DNA from: Paenibacillus camelliae
GTDB lineage: Bacteria; Bacillota; Bacilli; Paenibacillales; Paenibacillaceae
Assembly (NCBI RefSeq): GCF_023715345.1
Contig: NZ_JAMBNY010000008.1
Span: 62,001 to 126,000 of the forward strand
Direction: 5' to 3'
Length of the DNA: 64,000 nt
Shown here: piece by piece, positions 27,275 through 36,312 of the stretch
Position numbering within the stretch: the first letter of the stretch is position 1
Layout: the number at the start of each line of letters is the position of its first letter
Made by a program: the position numbers and the translations under genes
Notes under the pieces: generated by a model
Told to the model about the DNA's origin: nothing
Seen by the model: only the letters and a program-made list of their open reading frames with translations
Databases searched by the model: none

Positions 27275-27451
27275 ATGAAAGCAGATCAAGTAACAACAAA
27301 TTTACTAATGTATTGCTACCATTGTGAAAACGCCTATCGCTGTGAAACAGAAGAAAAGTGTAAAGATTGCTGGGCTAATGACCAATTTGTAACGAAGCAA
27401 GAAACGAGAGAGCTTACGACTGAGGAGCTATTACGAGAATATGCACTCTAG
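27275..27451 (+). CDS. Small cysteine-rich protein (58 residues), unknown
   Basis: ATG 27275 with GAGGTG five bases upstream. Five cysteines spaced C14-x2-C17-x5-C23-x5-C29-x2-C32, with a histidine between the first pair (CYHC), suggest a zinc or iron-sulfur site. The rest is acidic and helical (ELTTEELLREY). I do not recognise a named family. It sits alone between two terminators, directly behind an Fnr/CRP-type operator. Confidence 0.7.
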   Translation: MKADQVTTNLLMYCYHCENAYRCETEEKCKDCWANDQFVTKQETRELTTEELLREYAL

Positions 27452-27505
27452 CAGCTTAAAAGAAAAAAATAGCCGGTGGCGGTGTTGGTCGATCTTACAG
27501 CAAGA

Positions 27506-27555
27506 GAAAAATCCACCTTGGTACATGGAACTTGTACAACAGGGGTGGATTTTTT
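27506..27555 (+). terminator. Terminator after the Cys-rich protein gene
   Basis: AAAATCCACC (27507-27516) / GGTGGATTTTTT (27544-27555), with GTAC/GTAC pairing in the loop. Confidence 0.85.
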
Positions 27556-27663
27556 GCGTTATGAAAGCTTTTACGTATTTTACTGCAAAAATTACGTCAT
27601 ATAATATAACATAAATATGACTTACCCTTCTTGTGCACCACTATTATACGGCGTAAAATTGTA

Positions 27664-27678
27664 GTATAAGACTTATAC
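27664..27678 (+). promoter_or_regulatory. 7-1-7 palindrome, operator candidate
   Basis: GTATAAG-A-CTTATAC is a perfect inverted repeat with one central base, 29 bp before the chemoreceptor start. The geometry is that of Fur-family boxes, and the TATAA/TTATA core resembles PerR sites, but the outer and inner bases differ from the PerR consensus. Confidence 0.4.
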
Positions 27679-27707
27679 ATAACGCAGGGTGTGGGAGTGA
27701 GTGACAT

Positions 27708-29087
27708 ATGATTAACGTATTTTCATTGTCAAAAAAGCGTGATACTGAGCAGGATAGCTACATTCACCAGATGAAAGGCTTATATAATGAATCGATCGTG
27801 ATCTCCGACCAGCTTGTGGCGGCAGTAGATGAAGTGGATCAAGCAATGATACATTTAAGCTCGATCACTGATAAGAGCCAGCAGCAGGAGCGTTTATTAA
27901 CAAATTGCAGTAAGCAGGCTAATAGTAAAATTACGGAGGTTTTCTCTTCCTTACAGCAGGTATCTGCCGCTGCGGATCAGATCAGCTATGGCGCGATGCA
28001 TCTAACGAATCAAAGCTCAGAAACTAAGCAAGTAACACTTGATCTGCAGAAGTCTTTAACTGAAATGGAAAGTAGAATGCAGCAGCTGCAAAAGAGTAAT
28101 CTCGACATGACGCTGCAAATTAATTCGCTTATTGAACATACATCAAAAATATATGAGCTGAACAAGCTAATTCAGCAAATTGTGTCACAAACTTCATTGC
28201 TTGCTCTAAATGCTTCGATTGAAGCAGCCCATGCTGGTGAATATGGGAAAGGCTTTGCCGTCGTAGCACAAGAAATTCGTAGACTAGCGGATCAAAGCAA
28301 TGCAACGGTTAAGCAGTCATCAGAGTTTGTTGCCCATATCGAACAAGGCGTTAAGCTTGTGACAAGTGCAGTCGCACAGGAGCGCACCTTCGTAGAGCAA
28401 AGCGTACAGGAAATGGGGATGAGCTGCGAACGAATGGATATGATTGCTGAACGTATCGTTGAGGTCGATCAGCTTGTTTCCGATATGAAGGCATCGAGTG
28501 ATAGCCAGAAGATTCAAACCGCGTATGTGACAACTCGTTTACAGGAGGCGGTAGAGTACGTCAATGAAACGTTGATTGCAGTAAAGGATACGGTAAGTAT
28601 GAATGAAGCCCAGCGTAGCCAAATTCATAAGCTCGATCGTATACGTAGTAATATGGGGAAAGCCTCTAACGAATTGAAGCAAGCAATCGAATGTGTAGAG
28701 ATAGATGTCGTTAAGAAGGCGACTAACGCGAATACAGACGCAATGATCAAGTGGTTGACTGAGGCAGCGAGTCGCAGTTCAATTACATCGCTCGACCCAA
28801 TAGAGCATTATGAGCAATTGAGCGCTCTGCTAAGCAGTGAACCAGAGGTCGAAGCGATCTGGTCTAATCATGCGGACGGCTCGTTTATCGTATCGATCCC
28901 CGATGCAGGCTTGCTAAATGCGAAGGGAAGAGAGTGGTGGAAGCAAGCGATGAGGGGGGAAAGCTATCAATCCACCTATTATGTATCAGCCATTACGAAG
29001 CGCTTGTGTCAGACATTGTCAGTCCCTATCTATAAAGACGATAGCATTGTCGGTGTATTAGGTATTGATTTAACGATTGGCAGCTAA
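27708..29087 (+). CDS. Soluble methyl-accepting chemotaxis-like protein with C-terminal Cache-like domain
   Basis: 459 residues without any membrane helix or signal peptide. A long coiled coil (about 15-330) carries the chemoreceptor hairpin tip that binds CheA/CheW ([34 protein letters not shown]). The C-terminal 120 residues (about 340-459) resemble the distal half of a Cache/PDC sensor ([38 protein letters not shown]). Cache domains normally face outside, so a cytoplasmic copy after the signalling domain is unusual. ATG 27708 follows GGGAGTGAGTGACAT. A role in sensing an internal metabolite is an inference. Confidence 0.83.
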   Translation: MINVFSLSKKRDTEQDSYIHQMKGLYNESIVISDQLVAAVDEVDQAMIHLSSITDKSQQQERLLTNCSKQANSKITEVFSSLQQVSAAADQISYGAMHLTNQSSETKQVTLDLQKSLTEMESRMQQLQKSNLDMTLQINSLIEHTSKIYELNKLIQQIVSQTSLLALNASIEAAHAGEYGKGFAVVAQEIRRLADQSNATVKQSSEFVAHIEQGVKLVTSAVAQERTFVEQSVQEMGMSCERMDMIAERIVEVDQLVSDMKASSDSQKIQTAYVTTRLQEAVEYVNETLIAVKDTVSMNEAQRSQIHKLDRIRSNMGKASNELKQAIECVEIDVVKKATNANTDAMIKWLTEAASRSSITSLDPIEHYEQLSALLSSEPEVEAIWSNHADGSFIVSIPDAGLLNAKGREWWKQAMRGESYQSTYYVSAITKRLCQTLSVPIYKDDSIVGVLGIDLTIGS

Positions 29088-29158
29088 CTGCAATCGTTTC
29101 AACAAATTAGCGATTACAATAGTAGCAATATTTACAAGCTTCCATTAAAATAAAATGA

Positions 29159-29226
29159 GTCATTGGTTTCACTCCTGCTGGTTTGCTTAACACATACCAA
29201 TACGGAGGTACCGATGACTTTTTTGT
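29159..29226 (+). terminator. Terminator of the chemoreceptor gene
   Basis: AGTCATTGGT (29159-29168) / ACCGATGACT (29211-29220) with one wobble pair and TTTTTT; the loop is long (42 bases). Confidence 0.6.
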
Positions 29227-29311
29227 TGAGAATTTGTATCTGATACGAGATTTATTTGGTTTAGCCTTGCACTTGGATGATTAAATTGATCTACAGGTTA
29301 GGAGGGAAGCA

Positions 29312-29464
29312 ATGAGAATATTAGGATATATGATTTTGGGCATGGTTATTGTATATATGTCATTATTCCTTGGAGAAATGGGATTGATATTGATGGGAGG
29401 AGCAGTCTTTGGCTTGCTTTTATACATTGCCATAATGCTTTCGGATAATAGCAAGAAGGAGTAA
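29312..29464 (+). CDS. Small two-helix membrane protein (50 residues)
   Basis: ATG 29312 with AGGAGG 29300-29305 upstream, stop TAA at 29462. The peptide starts MRILGYMILGMVIVYMSLF and has a second hydrophobic stretch (GLILMGGAVFGLLLYIAIML) before a charged end (SDNSKKE). Good ribosome site and composition support a real gene too short for standard ORF cut-offs. It lies ahead of liaFSR but is separated from it by 255 bp with a hairpin. Function unknown. Confidence 0.65.
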   Translation: MRILGYMILGMVIVYMSLFLGEMGLILMGGAVFGLLLYIAIMLSDNSKKE

Positions 29465-29556
29465 TATGCTGGGCCAAGCTTGATAGAATTGCGAAAGGAT
29501 CTCCTTATTTCTCTAGATGCTCCAGATACTCCAGCTGAGCCTTAAAATCTTAACAT

Positions 29557-29576
29557 CTCGGTCTACAGACCGAGAC
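29557..29576 (+). other. Perfect 8-bp hairpin
   Basis: TCTCGGTC-TACA-GACCGAGA. No T-run follows, so it is either a weak terminator, a processing or leader structure, or an operator for the liaFSR unit. The rest of 29465-29719 shows nothing else clear. Confidence 0.5.
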
Positions 29577-29719
29577 AACTTCAATCCTACGTCGCTTATA
29601 GAGAATCGTAAGCTGCGCTATACTTTGAATATAGAAAAGGCTCACTGAATCTAACACTGGTCATGCAGCTAACAGCTAGCTATGGAGCAGTAACGATAAG
29701 AATGTAAAGGAGAATTCCG

Positions 29720-30511
29720 ATGAAAAGATCTTTTTTTGATAAGTATGGGGTTGCGGTAATAATTATCGCTGTTGGCGGCTGGTTTATTACGAAACAGCTA
29801 GGCATTGTTTCATTTAGCCTTGGCAAGCTAATTCTAGTCTTAGTTGGCGCAGCGATCATTATGCATGGCTTGCAGATGATTCGAAGCTCTAAGAAGCAGG
29901 ATGAAAAGCAGCAAGAACAGCAATGGGATTATTATAATCCGAATGTAGCTCCGCCTCCACCGCCACCGATGGATGAACCATTTTCGTCTGTTAACGTTGA
30001 TCAGCAAGCGAAGGCTGAATCGAAGCAAAGCTATACCTACGGCTCATCTACAGCTTCAAGCCATACCGGTCAAAGCTACAGCTACGGTCAAGAAGCGAAT
30101 ACAAGTAAAAAAAGCTATGGCAGTGACTATGATACGATAAATCGTTCAGTTTTTATTGGGGACATTCACTATGGCAGGCAGCACTGGGAGCTTAGACCGA
30201 TGAATCTGTCTGCATTCATTGGAGATATGACCATCGACTTATCGAAAGCGCATATCCCTTACGGCGAGACTCGTATTCAAATTTCAGCATTTATAGGGGA
30301 TGTGAAAATCTTCGTCCCGAACGATGTGACATTAGGGGTATCGGTTCAGATGAGTGCATTTTTAGGCGATACGAAGCTTATTGATCAGAAGGAATCAGGC
30401 ATTCTACGCTCTTCCGAAATGAGCACGCCTCAATATCATGAATGTGAACGCAGAATTCTAATTACAGTATCTACTTTTATTGGCGATGCAAAAGTGAAAA
30501 AGGTAGGGTAA
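29720..30511 (+). CDS. liaF: LiaF-like cell-envelope stress sensor protein
   Basis: 263 residues. Two N-terminal membrane helices (about 8-58), a proline/glutamine-rich linker with a polyproline run (about 65-130), and a C-terminal DUF2154-type beta domain built from five [S/T]xF[I/L]GD repeats (RSVFIGD, LSAFIGD, ISAFIGD, MSAFLGD, VSTFIGD). LiaF holds the LiaS kinase off until antibiotics or envelope damage relieve it. It leads a tight operon with the kinase (2 bp gap) and regulator (1 bp gap). Confidence 0.9.
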   Translation: MKRSFFDKYGVAVIIIAVGGWFITKQLGIVSFSLGKLILVLVGAAIIMHGLQMIRSSKKQDEKQQEQQWDYYNPNVAPPPPPPMDEPFSSVNVDQQAKAESKQSYTYGSSTASSHTGQSYSYGQEANTSKKSYGSDYDTINRSVFIGDIHYGRQHWELRPMNLSAFIGDMTIDLSKAHIPYGETRIQISAFIGDVKIFVPNDVTLGVSVQMSAFLGDTKLIDQKESGILRSSEMSTPQYHECERRILITVSTFIGDAKVKKVG

Positions 30512-30513
30512 CA

Positions 30514-31551
30514 ATGAGTAAAAACAGCAGGCTGATTATAGGCAATCTAGGATTAAACCTTCATTCTATTATGGTCGGAGTGCTGACCGCAGTATTCGCT
30601 GTTGTATGCTTTGTACTGCTGCAGCCACTAGTGAATTGGCTCACACTTATTATGATTGTATTGTTCCTTTCCGTCATTGTAAGTGCGATTCTTGCAAAGC
30701 TACTTATACGTAATGAGCGTGCAGCACTAGAAAAACTAGAGTATACACTTAAAAATGCATATAACGGTGACTATTCTGCGAGAGTACAGTATGATGAAGG
30801 CGACCCTTATGAGGCATGGTATCGACAATTCAATGACTTTCTAGAGCAAACCGAGCAGAAGCTTGCCTACATTCAGGTGCTTGGAGAAGCCAAGGTTTTA
30901 CAGGAGGCCGCGAGTGTAGAGGCTGCAGTGTTCGAAGAGAGAAAAAGGCTGGCGCGTGATCTGCATGACAGCGTCAGTCAGCAGCTGTTTGCTATTCATA
31001 TGAGCGCCTCCTCGCTGCAAAAGCTACAGGAAGTTAATCCTGAGCATGCGAATGAAGTGATGAAACAGCTCGTAACGATGTCGAGTAATGCACAGCAGCA
31101 AATGCGTAAGTTTATTGCGCATCTTCGTCCCATGGAGCTGGAAAATCGAAGCTTGTCCGAAGCGCTGCATTACTGGTATCCTGATTATTGTAGACAGAAT
31201 AATATACAAGGTAGACTGGACTACCGAATACAGTCGGAGCTGACAGACGCGAAGGAGCACCAGCTGTTTTTAATTATTCAAGAAGCGATGGCCAACGTTG
31301 TAAAGCATGCGCAGTGCAAAAGCTGTCAGCTAACGCTTTATGAGACGGAGCATCGAGTAATTGTTACATTAGAGGACGATGGAATCGGCTTTAAGCAAGA
31401 AGCACTTACTAGAAAATCATATGGGTTATCAACGATGCAGGAGCGCGCACAGAAGCTGAGCGGTGATACGGATATTATTAGCAAGGAAGGCCGAGGCACG
31501 ATCGTAAAGGTAACGATTCCGAAATTAATAGAGAAGGAGCCGAAGCTATAG
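30514..31551 (+). CDS. liaS: LiaS-like sensor histidine kinase
   Basis: 345 residues, intramembrane-sensing type: two close membrane helices (about 15-70) with no large external loop, a HAMP-like linker, HisKA_3 dimerisation helix with the phospho-histidine in LARDLHDSVSQQLF, and an ATPase domain (QEAMANVVKHA, EDDGIGF). Gene order and short gaps to LiaF and LiaR make it the Lia three-component system of envelope stress. Confidence 0.9.
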   Translation: MSKNSRLIIGNLGLNLHSIMVGVLTAVFAVVCFVLLQPLVNWLTLIMIVLFLSVIVSAILAKLLIRNERAALEKLEYTLKNAYNGDYSARVQYDEGDPYEAWYRQFNDFLEQTEQKLAYIQVLGEAKVLQEAASVEAAVFEERKRLARDLHDSVSQQLFAIHMSASSLQKLQEVNPEHANEVMKQLVTMSSNAQQQMRKFIAHLRPMELENRSLSEALHYWYPDYCRQNNIQGRLDYRIQSELTDAKEHQLFLIIQEAMANVVKHAQCKSCQLTLYETEHRVIVTLEDDGIGFKQEALTRKSYGLSTMQERAQKLSGDTDIISKEGRGTIVKVTIPKLIEKEPKL

Positions 31552-31552
31552 C

Positions 31553-32203
31553 ATGGATCAGGTTGTTAACATAATGATCGTCGATGATCATGATATGGTA
31601 CGTTTAGGTTTGAAAACTTATTTAATGCTGGAGCAGTCATTCCGCGTCGTAGCAGAAGCGGGCAACGGTGAAGAGGCATTAGCTTATTTAAGCAGCAGTG
31701 AGCAGCTGCCAGATCTCATCTTAATGGACTTAATGATGCCGATTATGAATGGAATTGAAGCGACGAAAGCAATTAGTGAGAAGTACCCGAATATAAAAAT
31801 TGTCATGCTTACTAGCTTTCTGGAAGATGATAAGGTGTATTCCTCAATTGAAGCAGGTGCAATCAGCTATGTGCTGAAAACCGTATCAGCTGAAGAGCTT
31901 ATCTTTGCTATTAAGGGCGCATTGAAGGGGATGCCCGTTATGTCTGCAGAGGTCTCCCAGTCCTTAACACGTGGGCTTCGCGTACAGCGTAGTCAACAAG
32001 GCGACGAAGGCTTTACGGAGCGAGAACGCGAGGTGCTGCTGCTTGTCGCTGACGGCTTGTCCAATAAAGAAATTGCTGATGAGCTCCATATTAGTATTAA
32101 GACAGTAAAGACACACGTCAGCAATCTGTTAATGAAATGCGAGCTAGAGGATCGAACACAGCTAGCAGTGCTTGCACATCGTAAAGGATGGGCGAATAAA
32201 TAA
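31553..32203 (+). CDS. liaR: LiaR-like NarL-family response regulator
   Basis: 216 residues. Receiver domain with DDHD near residues 11-14, phospho-Asp in LILMDLMMP and Lys region YVLKTVS; C-terminal LuxR-type helix-turn-helix (FTEREREVLLLVADGLSNK, TVKTHVSNLLMK). Transcription factor of the liaFS system; terminator follows. Confidence 0.9.
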   Translation: MDQVVNIMIVDDHDMVRLGLKTYLMLEQSFRVVAEAGNGEEALAYLSSSEQLPDLILMDLMMPIMNGIEATKAISEKYPNIKIVMLTSFLEDDKVYSSIEAGAISYVLKTVSAEELIFAIKGALKGMPVMSAEVSQSLTRGLRVQRSQQGDEGFTEREREVLLLVADGLSNKEIADELHISIKTVKTHVSNLLMKCELEDRTQLAVLAHRKGWANK

Positions 32204-32222
32204 TCTAACTAAAATGAGAATC

Positions 32223-32262
32223 AATCCGTAATTCGCTGAAGGCGCGAAATGCGGATTTTTAT
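32223..32262 (+). terminator. Terminator of liaFSR
   Basis: AATCCG...ATTCGC pairs with GCGAAAT..CGGATT with small mismatches, followed by a T-rich tract. Confidence 0.7.
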
Positions 32263-32270
32263 TTATATTA

Positions 32271-32303
32271 TTTTTAGATTTTTTTAAGTTTGTTTTAAGG
32301 TAC
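32271..32303 (+). promoter_or_regulatory. Three direct repeats with 11-bp period upstream of htrA
   Basis: TTTTTAGATTT, TTTTAAGTTTG and TTTTAAGGTAC follow one another exactly every 11 bp, the spacing of OmpR/PhoB-family binding sites. They end 65 bp before the htrA start. An OmpR-type regulator is encoded just behind htrA. The region is T-rich, so chance is possible. Confidence 0.35.
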
Positions 32304-32367
32304 ATTGTGCAAGATAGAGATATCAAAAACGCGATGATTGCTTGATATAGACAGGAGGAGTTATGCT

Positions 32368-34005
32368 ATGAGCAACGAAAATGATCAATACTATAAAGAC
32401 GGCCAGTCCTTTAGCAAAGAGCCATTCGAGCATACGGATAGCTCTCATAAAGAGCGTGAATATCGCGCAGGTGACAATAGAACTTCCACAGAGGATGCGC
32501 AATTTACACCTATTGTCGATCATAGCAGTGATCAACAAAGACCGAGTGGACCAACCTACTACTCGTATGGGAATACACGGCCGATGGAAGCGGTGCAGCA
32601 ACCGACTAATCATCAACAGGCTGCAGCTTATCCTCGTAGTAGTGAAACATATGAAGGCAGCGGGATTTACGGCGCTACATCTCCGCAGCCTAACCAATCA
32701 GCCTATCGTCCATTTACAACAAGTGGCGGAGGTGATCCATTATCTGCCAAGAAGGAGAAACGAAGCTCTAGTGGATTCGGCAAGATGTTTTTATCCTTTA
32801 TGGCAGGCGTAGTTGCGGTGGGCTTGCTTATGTATACCGCTGATGTGCAGAACTGGTTCTCGAAGGATGTGATCTCAACGCAGAATAGCTACAAAAGCGA
32901 TGTAACTAATACTGGTGGAAGCTCAAGCAGTAGTGGTACAACGAATACAGCGACTTCGTTGATGATGGATCGACCAGACAATATCGCAGAACTATTCAAC
33001 ACAGCAAGTCCTGCAGTAGTTAAAATAGAAACGTTCTCCAAACGATCAAGAAGCAGCTCCAATTCGTTATTCAATGATCCTTTCTTCAGACAGTTTTTTG
33101 GCAATAATATTCCAGGTACAGAGGATCAAAATTCTAATGAGCTAGAGCAGTCCGGCATGGGAACAGGCTTCTTCTTCGAGGCAGACGGCTATATCTTAAC
33201 GAATCAGCACGTTATTGCAGATTCTGATGAGATACGAGTTATCGTTGAAGGCTATGATGAGCCGCTTGTTGCAACATTGCTTGGCGAAAGCTATGAGCTT
33301 GATCTCGCTGTCTTAAAGGTAGAAAGTGATAAGCCGTTCCCAGTATTGCCGCTTGGTAACTCTGAAAATACGAAAATTGGAGACTGGGTAATTGCAATCG
33401 GTAATCCATATGGCTTCGATCATACATTAACAGTCGGTGTCATTAGCGCGAAGGAGCGCCCAATCGATATTCCTGATTCGAACGGAGTGCGAAACTATGA
33501 ACATCTGCTGCAAACAGATGCTTCAATTAATCCAGGTAACTCTGGCGGCCCGCTGCTTAATATGAATGGTGAAGTTATCGGCATTAATACAGCGGTAAGC
33601 TCAACAGCGCAGGGCATTGGCTTTGCCATTCCGACCTCTACCATTACTGAGGTATTGGATGCGCTGAAAAACAATGAGCCGATTCCTGAGAAGCCAGCAC
33701 CATTTATCGGTGTGGACCTGCAGGATTTAACGGATGGCTTGATCGAGCAGCTCCAGTTGAGCAGCAAGGAAGGTACCATCGTCCGGAGTGTAGCTTACAA
33801 CTCTCCAGCATATAAGGGTGACTTGAAGCAATATGATGTTATTACCGAAGTAGATGGCAAAAAAATTAGAAATACAGACGAGCTGAAACAAATTATTGTG
33901 TCACAAGAGATCGGTGACGTTATAGAGCTAACGGTCATTCGCAATGGTCAGACCTTGCAGCTTCCAATTGAAATTGGCGATAAGAACGAGTTTGGCTTAG
34001 AATAG
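32368..34005 (+). CDS. htrA: HtrA/DegP-like membrane-anchored serine protease
   Basis: 545 residues from ATG 32368 (AGGAGGAG upstream; upstream in-frame starts lack a ribosome site). A long polar, Gln/Ser/Tyr-rich cytoplasmic tail (1-135), one membrane helix (about 137-155), a flexible linker, a trypsin-like domain with catalytic His281 (TNQHVIAD), Asp312 (YELDLAVLKV) and Ser392 (NPGNSGGP), and one C-terminal PDZ domain (about 440-535). It degrades or refolds damaged exported proteins at the outer face of the membrane. In Bacillus htrA is controlled by CssRS; an OmpR-type pair follows immediately here. Confidence 0.94.
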   Translation: MSNENDQYYKDGQSFSKEPFEHTDSSHKEREYRAGDNRTSTEDAQFTPIVDHSSDQQRPSGPTYYSYGNTRPMEAVQQPTNHQQAAAYPRSSETYEGSGIYGATSPQPNQSAYRPFTTSGGGDPLSAKKEKRSSSGFGKMFLSFMAGVVAVGLLMYTADVQNWFSKDVISTQNSYKSDVTNTGGSSSSSGTTNTATSLMMDRPDNIAELFNTASPAVVKIETFSKRSRSSSNSLFNDPFFRQFFGNNIPGTEDQNSNELEQSGMGTGFFFEADGYILTNQHVIADSDEIRVIVEGYDEPLVATLLGESYELDLAVLKVESDKPFPVLPLGNSENTKIGDWVIAIGNPYGFDHTLTVGVISAKERPIDIPDSNGVRNYEHLLQTDASINPGNSGGPLLNMNGEVIGINTAVSSTAQGIGFAIPTSTITEVLDALKNNEPIPEKPAPFIGVDLQDLTDGLIEQLQLSSKEGTIVRSVAYNSPAYKGDLKQYDVITEVDGKKIRNTDELKQIIVSQEIGDVIELTVIRNGQTLQLPIEIGDKNEFGLE

Positions 34006-34028
34006 TTTGATAGATATGTAACGAACCG

Positions 34029-34062
34029 AGAAACGCAGGGAGTGAATCTCTGCGTTTCTTGT
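34029..34062 (+). terminator. Terminator of htrA
   Basis: GAAACGCAG (34030-34038) / CTGCGTTTC (34050-34058) with extended pairing; short T tract. Confidence 0.7.
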
Positions 34063-34096
34063 TCTAACTAGAGTATGACCGAATAGAGGAGGAACT

Positions 34097-34792
34097 ATGA
34101 TGAGACAATCGATATTGGTTGTTGATGATGATGATCGGATTACATCAATGCTTCGTCGCTCGTTGGCATTTGAAGGATATGAGGTAACCATTGCTAATAA
34201 TGGAGCAGATGGCTTGAAGAGCTTTATGCAGAAGGAGCCAGACCTCGTTATTCTTGACGTCATGATGCCTTACATAGATGGGATGGAGGTCTGTCGTCGC
34301 ATTCGAGAAAGCGGCAGTCAGGTTCCTATTCTGATGCTAACGGCGAAGGACGAAATCTCAGATCGAGTGAAGGGTCTCGATCTTGGAGCGGATGATTATG
34401 TTGTAAAGCCCTTTGCGCTGGAGGAGCTGCTTGCTCGAGCAAGAGCACTGTTTAGGCGTAAGGTGGAACGCACGGATAAAGAGGAGAGCGTGTTAGCATT
34501 CGAGGATTTGGTGCTGGATCTAGATGCAAGGGAAGCGATTCGCGCAGGCCGACGCATTGAGCTGACCTCGAAGGAATATGAGCTGCTGCTGCTGTTTATG
34601 CAAAACCCGAAGCGGGTGTTGACTCGTGATACGATTATGGAAAAGATATGGGGCTTTGATTTTAGCGGTGAATCGAACGTACTTGAGGTATACATTGCGA
34701 TGCTGCGTCAAAAGCTTGAGGAAGGCGGATTACGACGTATTATTGTAACGGTGCGCGGCACAGGCTATGTGCTTAAAGGAGAGGCAGGTTAG
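34097..34792 (+). CDS. OmpR-family response regulator (CssR-like position)
   Basis: 231 residues. Receiver domain with DDDD near residues 10-13, phospho-Asp in LVILDVMMP and Lys in YVVKPFALEEL; C-terminal winged helix (LTSKEYELLLLFMQN, WGFDFSGESNVLEVYIAMLR). ATG 34097 or 34100 both fit the AGAGGAGG site. Four bases before the kinase gene. Position after htrA suggests a secretion-stress (CssRS) role, but MprA/PhoP-like systems look similar, so this remains open. Confidence 0.88.
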   Translation: MMRQSILVVDDDDRITSMLRRSLAFEGYEVTIANNGADGLKSFMQKEPDLVILDVMMPYIDGMEVCRRIRESGSQVPILMLTAKDEISDRVKGLDLGADDYVVKPFALEELLARARALFRRKVERTDKEESVLAFEDLVLDLDAREAIRAGRRIELTSKEYELLLLFMQNPKRVLTRDTIMEKIWGFDFSGESNVLEVYIAMLRQKLEEGGLRRIIVTVRGTGYVLKGEAG

Positions 34793-34796
34793 AGCA

Positions 34797-36266
34797 TTGT
34801 CACTGCGATTAAGACTAACGCTATGGTATTCTGCAATGCTTGCAGGAGCTTTGTTGATTTTTGGTGGTATTGTTTACTTTTTTATAAGCTGGAATACGTA
34901 TTCCGAGCTAAAGGATCAGGTTCGTGCGCAAAATGAAAAGCTGAATATTGTTGGGACATCCTTCTTTAATTCGCTTGATCTTAATCTTGATCGGCAGTCA
35001 CGGATAGAGGGCAAGGATATGTATGTGCAGCTCGTAAATTACAGCAACGGATTGATACGTCGATCAAGTAACCTTATTGAGCAGGATATGCATATTCCCT
35101 ATCAAGATGCAGCATCATCACCTCAGATTGGTTTTGTTGAGACACAGGTCGTTATCGGATCTAAAAAATACAATATGATTACGTATCAGAGACCACTGCA
35201 CATTCAAGATGAGCTAGTCGGGCTGCTACAGGTCGGAGCCATTCCATACAATGAGGAGCAATTTCTAAAAGGGCTGTTGAATAGCTTACTGCTTGCTTCG
35301 ATTGTCACCGTGCTCGTAGCCTTTTCAATCGGAATGATTATTGCGCGCCAAGCACTGCGCCCGATTGAGAAAGTAATCGATGCGACAAGAAGCATCGAGC
35401 GCGGCTCCGACCTCAGTGTGCGTATTGCTGACCCGCCTGTAAAGGATGAGATCGGCACCTTGGTCGATACTCTTAATCTGATGCTATCAAGACTAGAGAA
35501 GGCCTACAATGAGCTGGATGAAGCATATAAAGCACAACGCCGCTTCGTCTCGGATGCTTCGCACGAGCTGCGTACGCCATTAACTACGATAAGAGGCAAT
35601 ATTGATTTGCTAGAAAAGATGTGGTCGCAAACGAAGGATCAAGCTCAGTTAGATAACGCTGTGAACAGCATCATTCCAATATCGGAGAATCATTTTGCGC
35701 TGTCACAGGAAGCGATGACAGACATATCAGCAGAAGCTAAACGCATGTCAACGCTTGTGAATGATTTGCTGGCACTAGCACGTGCTGACGCGGGCTATGT
35801 TATGGAAAAGGAGAGAGTTGACGTCTATTCCTTAACGGAAGCGGTTGTCCGACGTGCGCAGCTGTTGCCACGACAAGCAAGCTGGGAGGTTGGCGATCTT
35901 AGTCCACTTAAGGATGTAGCGGTACACGGTAATGAGGATTATCTACAGCAGCTGCTGTTCATCTTCATTGAGAATGGATTCAAGTATACGCCAGAGGGTA
36001 CCGTTACATTGAACGCTGTACGCAAGGATGATTTTATGGCCTGGATAATAAGCGATACGGGTCTAGGTATGAATCCAGAGCAGGTGCCGCATATATTTGA
36101 CCGCTTCTACCGGGCGGATGAATCACGCGGTGTAACAGCTGGCACAGGGCTCGGTCTTGCCATTGCAAAGTGGATTTTAGATGAGCATCAAGGCAGCATT
36201 GAGGTAACGACTGAGGAAGGAAAAGGCTCGACATTCACCATCTGGCTGCCGATAGACTTTTCCTAA
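34797..36266 (+). CDS. OmpR-type sensor histidine kinase (CssS-like position)
   Basis: About 489 residues from TTG 34797, which matches the usual N-terminus MSLRLRLTLWYSAM; ATG 34767 inside the regulator gene is an alternative. Two membrane helices (about 10-32 and 170-190) enclose an extracytoplasmic sensor of about 135 residues, followed by HAMP, HisKA (SDASHELRTPLTTIRGN) and ATPase domains (FIENGFKYT, SDTGLGM, GTGLGLAIAKW). The kinase core contains an insert of about 30 residues between H-box and the next helix. Pairs with the upstream regulator. Confidence 0.88.
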   Translation: MSLRLRLTLWYSAMLAGALLIFGGIVYFFISWNTYSELKDQVRAQNEKLNIVGTSFFNSLDLNLDRQSRIEGKDMYVQLVNYSNGLIRRSSNLIEQDMHIPYQDAASSPQIGFVETQVVIGSKKYNMITYQRPLHIQDELVGLLQVGAIPYNEEQFLKGLLNSLLLASIVTVLVAFSIGMIIARQALRPIEKVIDATRSIERGSDLSVRIADPPVKDEIGTLVDTLNLMLSRLEKAYNELDEAYKAQRRFVSDASHELRTPLTTIRGNIDLLEKMWSQTKDQAQLDNAVNSIIPISENHFALSQEAMTDISAEAKRMSTLVNDLLALARADAGYVMEKERVDVYSLTEAVVRRAQLLPRQASWEVGDLSPLKDVAVHGNEDYLQQLLFIFIENGFKYTPEGTVTLNAVRKDDFMAWIISDTGLGMNPEQVPHIFDRFYRADESRGVTAGTGLGLAIAKWILDEHQGSIEVTTEEGKGSTFTIWLPIDFS

Positions 36267-36312
36267 GCGATACAATGGGCTATAATGGTTAGAACAGACT
36301 GCTTAAGAGGAA

